DNA from: Paradesulfitobacterium ferrireducens
GTDB taxonomy: Bacteria; Bacillota; Desulfitobacteriia; Desulfitobacteriales; Desulfitobacteriaceae
DNA length: 64,000 bases
Assembly: GCF_017310645.1 (NCBI RefSeq)
Contig: NZ_JAFLRH010000041.1
Span: forward strand, 1 to 64,000
Reading direction: 5' to 3'
Shown here: piece after piece, positions 35,142 through 43,284 of the stretch
How positions within the stretch are numbered: position 1 is the stretch's first letter
How the letters are laid out: every line of letters starts with the position of its first letter
Notes under the pieces: generated by a model
The model's database searches: none
Seen by the model: only the letters and a program-made list of their open reading frames with translations
Told to the model about the DNA's origin: nothing
Made by a program: the position numbers and the translations under genes

Positions 35142-37094
35142 ATGAAGGAAAAATTGTGGGAACCGTCATCAGAACGCAAAGCCAAGACCAATATGACGGA
35201 ATTTATGCAACTGGTTAATCAAAAATATCAGCAGCAGATATCATCGTATCACGAATTATATGAGTGGTCAATTCAGGATGCCCCGGCTTTTTGGGCGGCA
35301 ATGTGGGAATTTGGCGGAATTAAAGTTTCCCGTACCTATGACCAGGTTGTGGAGAATTTTGATAATATGTTGGCTGCCCGCTGGTTTACAGGCGCGGAAT
35401 TAAATTTCGCGGAAAACTTGCTGCGTTATCGGGATGACAAGATCGCCCTGATCTTTAAGGGAGAAGGACAGGAGGCAGTCCGGCTAACTTATGGCATGCT
35501 TTATGACCGGGTGGCGCGGCTGGCCAAATCCTTGCGTGCCATGGGCGTAACCACAGGAGACAGGGTGGCGGGCTTTATGCCGAATATGGCGGAAACAGTC
35601 ATTGCCATGCTGGCAACGACCAGTATCGGAGCCATTTGGTCTTCCTGCTCGCCTGATTTTGGGATCAAAGGAGTACTGGACCGGTTTGGCCAAATCCAAC
35701 CCAAAGTGCTCTTTACCGCCAATGGTTACTACTACAATGGTAAGGCTTTAGATTCTTTGGAACGGGTGGCCGGAATCTTGCACCAAATACCGGGCATTGA
35801 AAAAGTCGTGGTGGTTCCGTACACCGAAAAAGAACCGGACATCCGGAGAGTGGCAAAATCGGTTTTGTTTGATGAGTTTCTGGCGCCCGAGGATGGTCTG
35901 GCAATCGAGTTTACGCAGCTGCCTTTCAACCACCCGCTGTATATCATGTATTCTTCGGGGACGACCGGTGTGCCTAAATGCATTGTGCATGGCGCAGGGG
36001 GGACATTGATTCAGCATTTGAAAGAATTAATGCTCCATACCGATCTGAAAAGAGAAGATACCATCCTATATTTCACAACTTGCGGTTGGATGATGTGGAA
36101 TTGGCTGGTCAGTTCTTTGGCCGTGGGCGCAACTTTGGTCCTCTATGACGGCTCGCCTTTTTATCCGGATGCCGGAGCCCTTTGGCAGTGTGCGCAGGAC
36201 GAAGGAATCACTGTTTTTGGCACAAGCGCCAAGTATCTAAGTACCGTGGAAAAGGAAGGGTTAAAACCGGGAGAGATTTTCAATTTAAGCCGCTTAAAAG
36301 CTATTCTGTCGACTGGTTCCCCGCTCTCTGAGGACAGTTTCCGGTTTGTGTACCGGGATATCAAGCAAGATCTTTGTCTCTCTTCCATTTCCGGCGGGAC
36401 AGACATCATTTCCTGCTTCGCCTTGGGCAATCCTAACGGAGCCGTTTATTCAGGTGAAATCCAGTGTCGCGGCCTGGGCATGAAAGTGGAAAGCTATGAC
36501 AGTCAAGGCCAACCGCTCTTGAGGAACAAGGGGGAACTTGTCTGCAGCGCCCCGTTTCCTTCGATGCCCATTTATTTCTGGAACGACCCGGACCAAATCA
36601 AGTATAAAAAGGCCTATTTCGACGTATATCCCAATGTTTGGCGGCACGGAGATTATGTGGAGATTAGCGAAACTGGCGGCGTGATTATCTACGGCCGTTC
36701 CGACGCGACCTTGAATCCCGGCGGTGTACGCATCGGCACAGCGGAAATCTACCGCCAGGTAGAATCCCTGCCCGAAATCCAGGATAGTCTGGTAGTCGGG
36801 CAAAAGTGGGATAATGACGTGCGGGTGATCCTGTTTGTCAAGCTGGCAGAGGGGATTGAACTGGATGAAGCGTTGCAAAAAAGAATTAAGAAGACGATCA
36901 GGGAAAACACCACACCCCGGCATGTGCCGGCCAAGATCCTGGCGATCAAGGATATTCCTTACACGCTAAACGGGAAAAAGGTGGAAATGGCTGTTGCGAA
37001 TATCATCCACAATGAGCCGGTCCTCAACCGGGATGCTTTGGCGAATCCCGCCGCCTTGGAGCTATTTAAGGATTTAGCGGAGCTGCAGGTTTAG
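35142..37094 (+). CDS. aacS: acetoacetyl-CoA synthetase
   Basis: 650 residues, the standard length. ANL-superfamily motifs: IMYSSGTTGVPKCIVHGAGG (P-loop), STGSPLSEDSF, SISGGTDIISCFALG and, near the C-terminus, the hinge/lysine region YGRSDATLNPGGVRIGTAE and IPYTLNGKKVEMAV. Activates acetoacetate to acetoacetyl-CoA with ATP, making AMP. It follows the dehydrogenase by 43 bases. Together they route 3-hydroxybutyrate into acetoacetyl-CoA and thence to acetyl-CoA. Confidence 0.94.
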   Translation: MKEKLWEPSSERKAKTNMTEFMQLVNQKYQQQISSYHELYEWSIQDAPAFWAAMWEFGGIKVSRTYDQVVENFDNMLAARWFTGAELNFAENLLRYRDDKIALIFKGEGQEAVRLTYGMLYDRVARLAKSLRAMGVTTGDRVAGFMPNMAETVIAMLATTSIGAIWSSCSPDFGIKGVLDRFGQIQPKVLFTANGYYYNGKALDSLERVAGILHQIPGIEKVVVVPYTEKEPDIRRVAKSVLFDEFLAPEDGLAIEFTQLPFNHPLYIMYSSGTTGVPKCIVHGAGGTLIQHLKELMLHTDLKREDTILYFTTCGWMMWNWLVSSLAVGATLVLYDGSPFYPDAGALWQCAQDEGITVFGTSAKYLSTVEKEGLKPGEIFNLSRLKAILSTGSPLSEDSFRFVYRDIKQDLCLSSISGGTDIISCFALGNPNGAVYSGEIQCRGLGMKVESYDSQGQPLLRNKGELVCSAPFPSMPIYFWNDPDQIKYKKAYFDVYPNVWRHGDYVEISETGGVIIYGRSDATLNPGGVRIGTAEIYRQVESLPEIQDSLVVGQKWDNDVRVILFVKLAEGIELDEALQKRIKKTIRENTTPRHVPAKILAIKDIPYTLNGKKVEMAVANIIHNEPVLNRDALANPAALELFKDLAELQV

Positions 37095-37172
37095 AGAATT
37101 TTTAGGGTGGAGAGATAGAGGCAAGTCGTGAAGGGGTTAGGATTTTTTTGAATCAAATGGAGGTGTATTAAA

Positions 37173-38570
37173 TTGGCGGTTTTAGGTATTATATTAAGCC
37201 TTGCACTACTGATTTATATGGCTTATCGCGGCTTTTCCGTCATCTTCTTTGCTCCTGTCTTTGCCCTGTTGGCAGCCGTATTGTCCGGTATGGCGTTAAT
37301 GCCAACATATACGGAGGTCTTCCTCCCGAACATGGCTAATTATGCGAAGGTTTACTTTCCCTTCTTCCTGCTCGGAGCGGTTTTCGGCAAAGTGATGGAA
37401 GAATCGGGAGCGGCTCAGTCTATTGCTAAAGCTATTGTCAGTAAGGTCGGAGCCAAACAGGCCATCCTGGCTGTGGTACTGTCAGCCGCAATCCTGACCT
37501 ACGGCGGTGTCAGTCTTTTCGTGGTGGCTTTTGCCGTTTATCCTTTCGGCGCTTCCCTCTTTCGTGAAGCCAACGTTCCCAAACGGCTCCTGCCCGGAGC
37601 CATTGCCCTGGGTGCCTTTACTTTTACCATGACAGCGGTTCCCGGGACACCGCAAATCCAGAATGCCATTCCCATGAAGTTTTTTAACACCGACTTGTTT
37701 GCTGCACCGGTCTACGGAACTCTGGCTGCTATTCTGATTTTTGGCGCAGGCATGCTTTGGCTGGAATATCGGAAACGCAAGGCGCAAGCCGCCGGGGAAG
37801 GCTATGGGAGACATACTCTGAACGAACCGGATTCGCTCGAGGGTAAAACTTTGCCCAATCATTGGGTAGCTCTAATTCCCTTAGCGTCTGTTCTCGTCAT
37901 CACCCTCATTCTGCAAAAAGCAGTATTTCCAAATTGGGACATCAGTTCCTGGGTAACCCAGCCTCCCTACAGCATTCCTAAAGCAGGAATTGTCGGGACA
38001 ATGAACAACTGGGCCTTAATCATTGCTCTCGTGGTTGGTATCCTGATTGCCATAGCTATTAATCCCAGAGCAATCAAAGGAAATGTCGCCAAGGCGATTA
38101 ACGCCGGAGCGATCGGTTCCTTGCTCGCTGTGATGAACACCGCCTCAGAGGTGGGATATGGTAACGTTATCAAAACATTGCCCGGCTTCAAAACTATTTC
38201 CGATGCCCTGCTCAGCATCGGGCATTCCGGCAGTCCGCTTCCCTCGGAAGCTGTAGCGGTAAACGTTCTGGCCGGCATCACCGGTTCTGCCTCCGGCGGC
38301 ATGAGCATCGCCCTTGATGCTTTTGGCAAACAGTACCTGGAGTGGGCCAACCGGGTAGGTGTCAGTCCCGAACTCCTCCACCGGGTTGCCTCAATTGCTT
38401 CCGGCGGCATGGATACGATGCCCCATAACGGCGCCGTCATCACTCTGTTGGGGATCGTTGGTCTTACCCATAAGGATTCCTACAAAGATATCTTCATGGT
38501 ATCCCTGCTCATTCCGGTTGTAAGCAACTTTGTTATAATGCTTTTGCAAGGTATCATCGGATTTATCTAA
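37173..38570 (+). CDS. GntP family permease, probable 3-hydroxybutyrate transporter
   Basis: 465 residues with about 11-12 membrane segments. Family features: GGVSLFVVAFAVYPFGASLF, TAVPGTPQIQNAIPMKFF, and a late IASGGMDTMPHNGAVITLL segment. TTG start with GGAGG 9 bases upstream. GntP-type carriers import gluconate-like hydroxy acids by proton symport, and members clustered with 3-hydroxybutyrate dehydrogenase carry 3-hydroxybutyrate. The operon context makes that substrate likely. Ends with a strong terminator. Confidence 0.88.
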   Translation: MAVLGIILSLALLIYMAYRGFSVIFFAPVFALLAAVLSGMALMPTYTEVFLPNMANYAKVYFPFFLLGAVFGKVMEESGAAQSIAKAIVSKVGAKQAILAVVLSAAILTYGGVSLFVVAFAVYPFGASLFREANVPKRLLPGAIALGAFTFTMTAVPGTPQIQNAIPMKFFNTDLFAAPVYGTLAAILIFGAGMLWLEYRKRKAQAAGEGYGRHTLNEPDSLEGKTLPNHWVALIPLASVLVITLILQKAVFPNWDISSWVTQPPYSIPKAGIVGTMNNWALIIALVVGILIAIAINPRAIKGNVAKAINAGAIGSLLAVMNTASEVGYGNVIKTLPGFKTISDALLSIGHSGSPLPSEAVAVNVLAGITGSASGGMSIALDAFGKQYLEWANRVGVSPELLHRVASIASGGMDTMPHNGAVITLLGIVGLTHKDSYKDIFMVSLLIPVVSNFVIMLLQGIIGFI

Positions 38571-38627
38571 ACCGTTTGGATTCAGGCTGAAATACGACAA
38601 AAGAAGAAAAGATAAGACTTACACTCG

Positions 38628-38661
38628 CCAGCGGAAACCATTAAACCCCGCTGGTTTTTTT
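38628..38661 (+). terminator. terminator of the 3-hydroxybutyrate operon
   Basis: CCAGCGG (38628-38634) pairs with CCGCTGG (38648-38654), followed by seven T. Confidence 0.88.
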
Positions 38662-38710
38662 ATACAAATAATGCGCATAGTGAAGCCTTTTACGAACTAC
38701 AGGTTAGAAT

Positions 38711-38809
38711 CTTTACAAAACAGGTACGAAAACGGGGGCCCGTCAAATTCACAAAAGTAAATGCCCTGCCAGCGGCCCAGGAGCAATTTCCTTTTTGGAT
38801 CATGACCGT
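38711..38809 (-). pseudogene. 3'-end fragment of a yjbQ gene
   Basis: About 95 bases nearly identical to the last part of the intact yjbQ gene at 29914-30023, including a run of some 50 identical bases (38740-38790). On the minus strand it encodes [16 protein letters not shown]-type sequence. No start or upstream part of the gene is present. The high identity implies a recent duplication or a recombination scar. Confidence 0.8.
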
Positions 38810-38902
38810 ATATTTGAATGTTATGGATATGGAGAGCTGATTAATATATACTAAGGTTTTAGAGCAGGCTTAATTGAACGAGAAGAATCATGGAGGGTGA
38901 AC

Positions 38903-39214
38903 ATGGTAAACAACAATTCTCAGGAAACTACTGTTCCGGACACAGTTGAGATTCGGGCATTCATGTTTTTGCGTGATGTTTTTCGAGAGCGGAACTGGCC
39001 CATACCTTATTATTTTAAACTTGAACGAGAGTGTAACCCAATAGAATTAGCCACTATGTTGAATTTACCCCTGGAAAAAATAGAAGCCGTGTTCATTAAT
39101 CACAAAGCTTACCCGTTAGGAGAAGGACTGATTAAACCGGGAGACCGGGTAGCCTTTCTTCCACCCGGAACTCCCGGTCCACACCGTGTATTGGTAGGAA
39201 TAAAAAAGCTTTAA
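38903..39214 (+). CDS. MoaD/ThiS-like beta-grasp protein without C-terminal diglycine
   Basis: 103 residues from ATG at 38903 (GGAGGG, 5-base spacing); a GTG two codons earlier sits inside that ribosome site. The core has the ubiquitin-like pattern VEIRAFMFLRDVFRER, PIELATMLNLPLEKIEAVFI and IKPGDRVAFLPPGTPGPHRV. It ends VGIKKL rather than Gly-Gly, so it cannot be a canonical sulfur carrier. It resembles the ubiquitin-like domain associated with Mut7-C proteins. The function is unknown. Monocistronic. Confidence 0.7.
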   Translation: MVNNNSQETTVPDTVEIRAFMFLRDVFRERNWPIPYYFKLERECNPIELATMLNLPLEKIEAVFINHKAYPLGEGLIKPGDRVAFLPPGTPGPHRVLVGIKKL

Positions 39215-39245
39215 CTGTTTTCCATACGCAATATAGTTTACTGGC

Positions 39246-39398
39246 TTATTTAATCCTCCGCAAATTAGCCCGGCTGCGCTTTCTCAAGGGGTAAACTTTT
39301 ACTTCTTGCTTTTTCGTTAATTTTTGTTTTCGTCGACCTGACCAAAAGCCAAAAAGCAAAACTATGATCAAGGCAATAATTACAGCTAATAATTGCAT
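39246..39398 (-). CDS. small single-pass membrane protein (about 50 aa)
   Basis: An ATG at 39398 preceded by AAGGGA (6-base spacing) opens a 50-residue frame. It has a hydrophobic helix at residues 2-18 (QLLAVIIALIIVLLFGFW) followed by a strongly basic tail rich in Arg and Lys ending LRRIK. The membrane-helix-plus-basic-tail pattern and the ribosome site favour a real gene over chance. No family recognised. Convergent with the MoaD-like gene. Confidence 0.45.
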   Translation of the reverse strand: MQLLAVIIALIIVLLFGFWSGRRKQKLTKKQEVKVYPLRKRSRANLRRIK

Positions 39399-39469
39399 AT
39401 AATTCCCTTACCCTCAGATTTAGGAGGTTCCTAGTACGCAACCTTCCGTTCAACTTTTCTTTGGCTTTC

Positions 39470-39498
39470 ATTTTGAACTGTTGCAAAATATGCAACAG
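39470..39498. repeat. 29-bp dyad element, second copy
   Basis: CATTTTGAAC plus the 19-base dyad TGTTGCAAAATATGCAACA, identical to 32173-32201 except for one base. Here there is no recognisable sigma-54 promoter or activator gene nearby. It sits at the left edge of the accessory island. Confidence 0.6.
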
Positions 39499-39522
39499 TT
39501 GCTTCCTCTTGCAGCTCGCCTT

Positions 39523-40782
39523 CTACATTCTCTCTGCATAAACCATTTGCATCAATATACCCTGTTTATCCATCATAGGATTTTCAGGGATAGTCTTCAA
39601 TAGGTTATCATGAGCAATCATACCGGTAACCGCCATGCAAAGTGCATCAATTACATCATCCAAGCAGTTCATGAGTTTTGGAGAATTGTTAGCATAGCTA
39701 ATTATCTCTTCCGTTTTATCGTAATACCTGCTTAGCAGCTCTATTCTTTTTCTTGCGCCTTGATATGTATGCTTGTTGTCATAAATTGGCTCTCCCGAAT
39801 TGAGCATCGCAAAGCATAACTCCGGATGGCTCTCTACTAAGTGATTTTTATACTCCGGAAAATCACTTACAAACTTATCTATCTCTTTAATCTTTCCGCA
39901 AATTGCATAGGATTGTTTGCTCAGTCCCTTCCCCAATATCCGCTTATTGATTTCATTGGCTTCATCATAACTATTTGCATAAACAGCCTGCCTACATGGG
40001 GTATTAAAAATACTTGAAGCCTTGCCTTTTAAGAGCGATCTGACGGCACCGTCCGGACGAACGTCAGTAGTACTCTCCGGCAATCCGATTGGCATGTCAA
40101 CAATTACACTGTCGTAATCGTTATGGGCATTAAAGACCTCACCAATGTTCTTAATCATATTAATTTCAAAGCTTGTATCAGTTAATGTAACAACAACCCA
40201 GCCACCTTTACAACCATCAATGCCTACGCATTTAATACTAGTTTTCTTACGAGTTATTGCATTAAATTTAGCTAGAAACTCTTTTTTCACGCTGCCAAAA
40301 TCCCTTTGGCTAAAGTCATGCTCAGTGACCAGTTTTGGCGGAGCATCTAATAGTTTAAAATCCATTAATTCTTCAAACTCATAATGCAGCAGAGCGTCGT
40401 CAACTTCTTCAATCTGCTTAAGTTCTTCTTGACATAAATTATCCAACCCAAATCTGTCATAGATTACACTTTGCAGCTTTTCCTCAATGGCAAAGTACTC
40501 CGGCAAGTTTCGTTTTACCGGCCTTGTTAAATCAGATATGTAGCTTTCACTGGCATCATGCAAAAGGCAACCGAGTTGGACCCGTTCAGAATACCCTCGG
40601 CTTTTAGCCTCTTGACAGCAATTGACCGAATGTTGTGCAACGGAATAAAAATGGCTGCAATGCCCATTAGCCCTAGTCATCAATGACAAGGAATGAGCAA
40701 TATCCTCAATTTTGATGTCTTCCTTAACCGGCTCCAACGGGTAAAACTTGATTTTCGAGTACGTTAGTATGTAGTCAAACAA
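39523..40782 (-). CDS. HD-domain phosphohydrolase fused to DUF429 (RNase H-like) domain
   Basis: 419 residues. The N-terminal part (about 1-175) is a YfbR-like HD hydrolase: the metal His in HFYSVAQHS, then LHDASESYISD. The C-terminal part (about 185-410) is DUF429: GIDGCKGGWVVVTL, VIVDMPIGLPE and LDDVIDALCMAV, with the acidic residues expected of a predicted RNase H-fold nuclease. HD hydrolases of this type act on nucleotides; DUF429 function is unproven. The fusion suggests coupled nucleotide and nucleic-acid degradation, perhaps defence related (inference). It borders the defence operon. Confidence 0.85.
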   Translation of the reverse strand: MFDYILTYSKIKFYPLEPVKEDIKIEDIAHSLSLMTRANGHCSHFYSVAQHSVNCCQEAKSRGYSERVQLGCLLHDASESYISDLTRPVKRNLPEYFAIEEKLQSVIYDRFGLDNLCQEELKQIEEVDDALLHYEFEELMDFKLLDAPPKLVTEHDFSQRDFGSVKKEFLAKFNAITRKKTSIKCVGIDGCKGGWVVVTLTDTSFEINMIKNIGEVFNAHNDYDSVIVDMPIGLPESTTDVRPDGAVRSLLKGKASSIFNTPCRQAVYANSYDEANEINKRILGKGLSKQSYAICGKIKEIDKFVSDFPEYKNHLVESHPELCFAMLNSGEPIYDNKHTYQGARKRIELLSRYYDKTEEIISYANNSPKLMNCLDDVIDALCMAVTGMIAHDNLLKTIPENPMMDKQGILMQMVYAERM

Positions 40783-40807
40783 AATTGCTTACCCCCATTC
40801 TTATAAT

Positions 40808-41128
40808 TCAGGACAAATATTCTTTGAAAACATCCCTAAATTGTTTTAATTTCTGAATACCCCATACTAGCATTAAGTCTTTCCCATGAAAGCTCTCCAA
40901 GATTTTTTCGATTTTATCTTTTTGCTCGTAAAAGGCGTAGAATCTTATCTCACTATCAAAGACAAACATTTTCAGTGTCATACTCTGAAATCTTAGTTTT
41001 TCTTGCACCTGTTTATATAATGCCAGACCAGTCTCCTCGGACCAGTCATATGTTTTACCTTGAATAATATTGCGACTCCAGTCCTGTGGAACCGGTATCC
41101 AGTCCTGTTCATCAAAATAGAACGACAT
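40808..41128 (-). CDS. hypothetical protein, 106 aa
   Basis: Rich in aromatic and charged residues, with an N-terminal WIPVPQDWSRN segment and a helical C-terminus (GIQKLKQFRDVFKEYLS). No signal peptide, membrane helix or recognised domain. Lies 25 bases upstream of the HD-DUF429 gene on the same strand and may be co-expressed. It abuts an HNH-nuclease fragment. Confidence 0.6.
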   Translation of the reverse strand: MSFYFDEQDWIPVPQDWSRNIIQGKTYDWSEETGLALYKQVQEKLRFQSMTLKMFVFDSEIRFYAFYEQKDKIEKILESFHGKDLMLVWGIQKLKQFRDVFKEYLS

Positions 41129-41143
41129 AGAGAGGATAATGCA

Positions 41144-41245
41144 TCAAAAATAAGCATGACTTCCCGGTTTCCAGAAGTTCACTTCATCACATTGGGCCTG
41201 TTTTAGTGTTTTAAACCGGTCATAATCGGTAATCCCAACATACAT
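41144..41245 (-). pseudogene. N-terminal fragment of an HNH restriction-type endonuclease
   Basis: Thirty-three codons reading MYVGITDYDRFKTLKQAQCD and then EVNFWKPGS before a stop. This is the characteristic N-terminus of a family of HNH endonucleases (pattern YVGVTD-DWF...DEVNFWxPxG). The rest of the roughly 300-residue protein is absent, so a nuclease gene was cut off here. It marks the left flank of the SIR2 gene. Confidence 0.6.
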
Positions 41246-41590
41246 TTACATGAATTCGCTTCCCACCTGAAATTAATTGTACTATCAAACGAACCACAAA
41301 TTTATTTCTGCTTATTGCCCTATCCTAATCAACCCGAGACTCTTATTTTCGGAGAAAGATTCTATTCTATTTCCCGATTTGTGGATAGGCTTGGATAGGC
41401 TTACCAGTATAGACAAATCAACTTTATTATTGTATTATTAATAACAACATTATTGTTGCATAAACTAGTTAATAAAGCACTCTCAAATATGTGTTAATCT
41501 GATTAGCACTCCATTTGTACTGTGCTTTGTGTCGGACCAAAGGAGCTTTGGAGCGGTGGATAAATGCTATTCACTTTAACCAAGGCTCCT
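41246..41590. other. AT-rich region downstream of the SIR2 gene
   Basis: 345 bases with a tandem decamer GGATAGGCTT x2 (about 41382-41401) and a widely spaced inverted pair AAAGGAGC / GCTCCTTT (41539-41592) without a good T tract. No coding sequence recognised. Confidence 0.4.
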
Positions 41591-43156
41591 TTACTTTTGC
41601 GCAAATTTGAGATAATCATAAATTCGAATTAAACGTCGAAGATTTGTTTTTTCAGCAGTTGTTGCCATTTCTAATATATTTTCGTTGTTAAGAAAAATGG
41701 ATTTAAGGTAGGATTCTAAGTCATCTACATTTATTTCATTTTGTTCTAAATGGGCTATTAATCTTGTCGCCTTTTCAAATGAATTTTGCTTATCAGCAAT
41801 AATTCCCTTGACACTTCGATCTGGAATAGTTACTCTATGGCGGTACTTTTTAATACTGTTGCTAATGATATTCTCAAATTCATTTGCTGCAGCATCTTCT
41901 CTGCATCTAGGAAAATCTTTGGTCGCTTGAGACAAATACTTATTCAATGGAAGCCTATTGGTTTGCACGATAATACTTGGATAAGCAAATTCCAATAATT
42001 CATCTGCAGTGAACTCTAGGTCATCCATAACGATATCTCGATACCACTCATTGCTGGTTAGGCCTTTTAAACCTTTGAGCCCAAAATCGGTTGCCTTACC
42101 AATAGCTAGGACTAACTCCTCATCCTCGACTCTGGTATCATCTATTCCGGCCACACGTAAATTTGCCGTCGGTGTATTGGTTAATACATAATTATAAAAC
42201 TCTTGCTTAAACATCCTGAGGAGCTTCACGGGTAATTTCGTTTTCTTTTCTGCCAATGCATCATAAAGCAAAGCAAAATTCTCAAGCTTAATTTTGGTCA
42301 TTGAAATCATTTTGCCATCAAATGTCATTGTATGGGGAGCTATTTCAACACTTCCAAACCCTTTTTCGTATTCGATAAACACAAAGCGATTCTCTAATTT
42401 CTTAGCGTTTTCAACGGACAAGCACTCTACAATGGCCTTTAGAATCTTTTGGATATTGGGATCCCCTATAGAATAGCCGAGAAAAATTATCGGATACTCT
42501 AAAAAGATAGTCATTAGTTTTGCCGCCAAGTAAGCGCTTCTTTTATCGAACTCCAAATAGTCTACTTCGTTTATCACAATACTATCGGGCTGTGAAGTAG
42601 AGCCATGTATCTTGTAAATTTCAGCAATTCCTTGGATAGCCGAAAACACTAACTGTTCCTGCCCTATATAGCAAGCATAATTATCTGTCACAGACTCCAA
42701 AAAACGATCATAGTTGGTCGTGATGATCCCAGAGATACTGTTCTTTGAAATAGTACGTAATTTCTCCACTTCATCACGGTATTCTCCAACGAGTCCCGAA
42801 TGAGACTGGATATACATGGCAATTTCAGCTTTAAAAGGAGAAACTCCTTCTTTTACTTCCTTTAAGTAAGCCTCATTTAGCTGTCGCATTGCCGGAGTGG
42901 TAAACCATTTTTCGTTAAAATCGTTTTCGATAAGTTCAGCAACCTTCGGATACAGCCCAGCTTGTGGATTGCTTGCTTTGGCTTTGCTTTCATAACTCAT
43001 ATAGGCAAAGTCATCATCCTTTACCCTCCGGGCAAAGATCTCGAGCAGGCCTCTCCAAGCGGGCAAATTATAATATCGACGGGTCAACCCGGAACCGACG
43101 AACAGAAACGGAGTGGTAGCAAACTTCTTTACTATATCGGAAATTTTGGCATTCAT
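41591..43156 (-). CDS. SIR2-domain protein, probable NADase effector
   Basis: 521 residues. The N-terminal SIR2-like domain (about 1-290) has the nucleotide loop FVGSGLTRRY (18-27), the catalytic-type Asn in GIITTNYDRFLE (N148), the catalytic His in YKIHGSTSQP (H184), and IIFLGYSIGDPNI. It lacks zinc-finger cysteines, like defence SIR2 proteins that degrade NAD+. The C-terminal 230 residues are helical and unassigned, perhaps for sensing or oligomerisation. GGGAGG lies 6 bases before the ATG. It is the last gene of the defence operon, 128 bases after the helicase. Confidence 0.88.
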   Translation of the reverse strand: MNAKISDIVKKFATTPFLFVGSGLTRRYYNLPAWRGLLEIFARRVKDDDFAYMSYESKAKASNPQAGLYPKVAELIENDFNEKWFTTPAMRQLNEAYLKEVKEGVSPFKAEIAMYIQSHSGLVGEYRDEVEKLRTISKNSISGIITTNYDRFLESVTDNYACYIGQEQLVFSAIQGIAEIYKIHGSTSQPDSIVINEVDYLEFDKRSAYLAAKLMTIFLEYPIIFLGYSIGDPNIQKILKAIVECLSVENAKKLENRFVFIEYEKGFGSVEIAPHTMTFDGKMISMTKIKLENFALLYDALAEKKTKLPVKLLRMFKQEFYNYVLTNTPTANLRVAGIDDTRVEDEELVLAIGKATDFGLKGLKGLTSNEWYRDIVMDDLEFTADELLEFAYPSIIVQTNRLPLNKYLSQATKDFPRCREDAAANEFENIISNSIKKYRHRVTIPDRSVKGIIADKQNSFEKATRLIAHLEQNEINVDDLESYLKSIFLNNENILEMATTAEKTNLRRLIRIYDYLKFAQK

Positions 43157-43167
43157 AGGACACCTCC

Positions 43168-43284
43168 CTACTCTTGACTAATATTAAAATCCCGCTCATT
43201 GTTCGCTTTCATAACATCATAAGACTTAGGATACTCAAAGTCTTTTGGCAAAATATTAATCAACCATTTCAACCCCAAACAGGC
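43168..43284 (-). other. in-frame 38-codon continuation after the helicase stop
   Basis: Directly after the helicase TAA the same frame stays open for 38 codons to a TAG at 43168. It reads ACLGLKWLINILPKDFEYPK and then SYDVMKANNERDFNISQE. There is no ATG near the beginning, though TTG codons could start a small protein of about 35 residues. The composition looks protein-like. It may be a separate small gene, or the original helicase C-terminus cut by a nonsense change. Confidence 0.45.
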
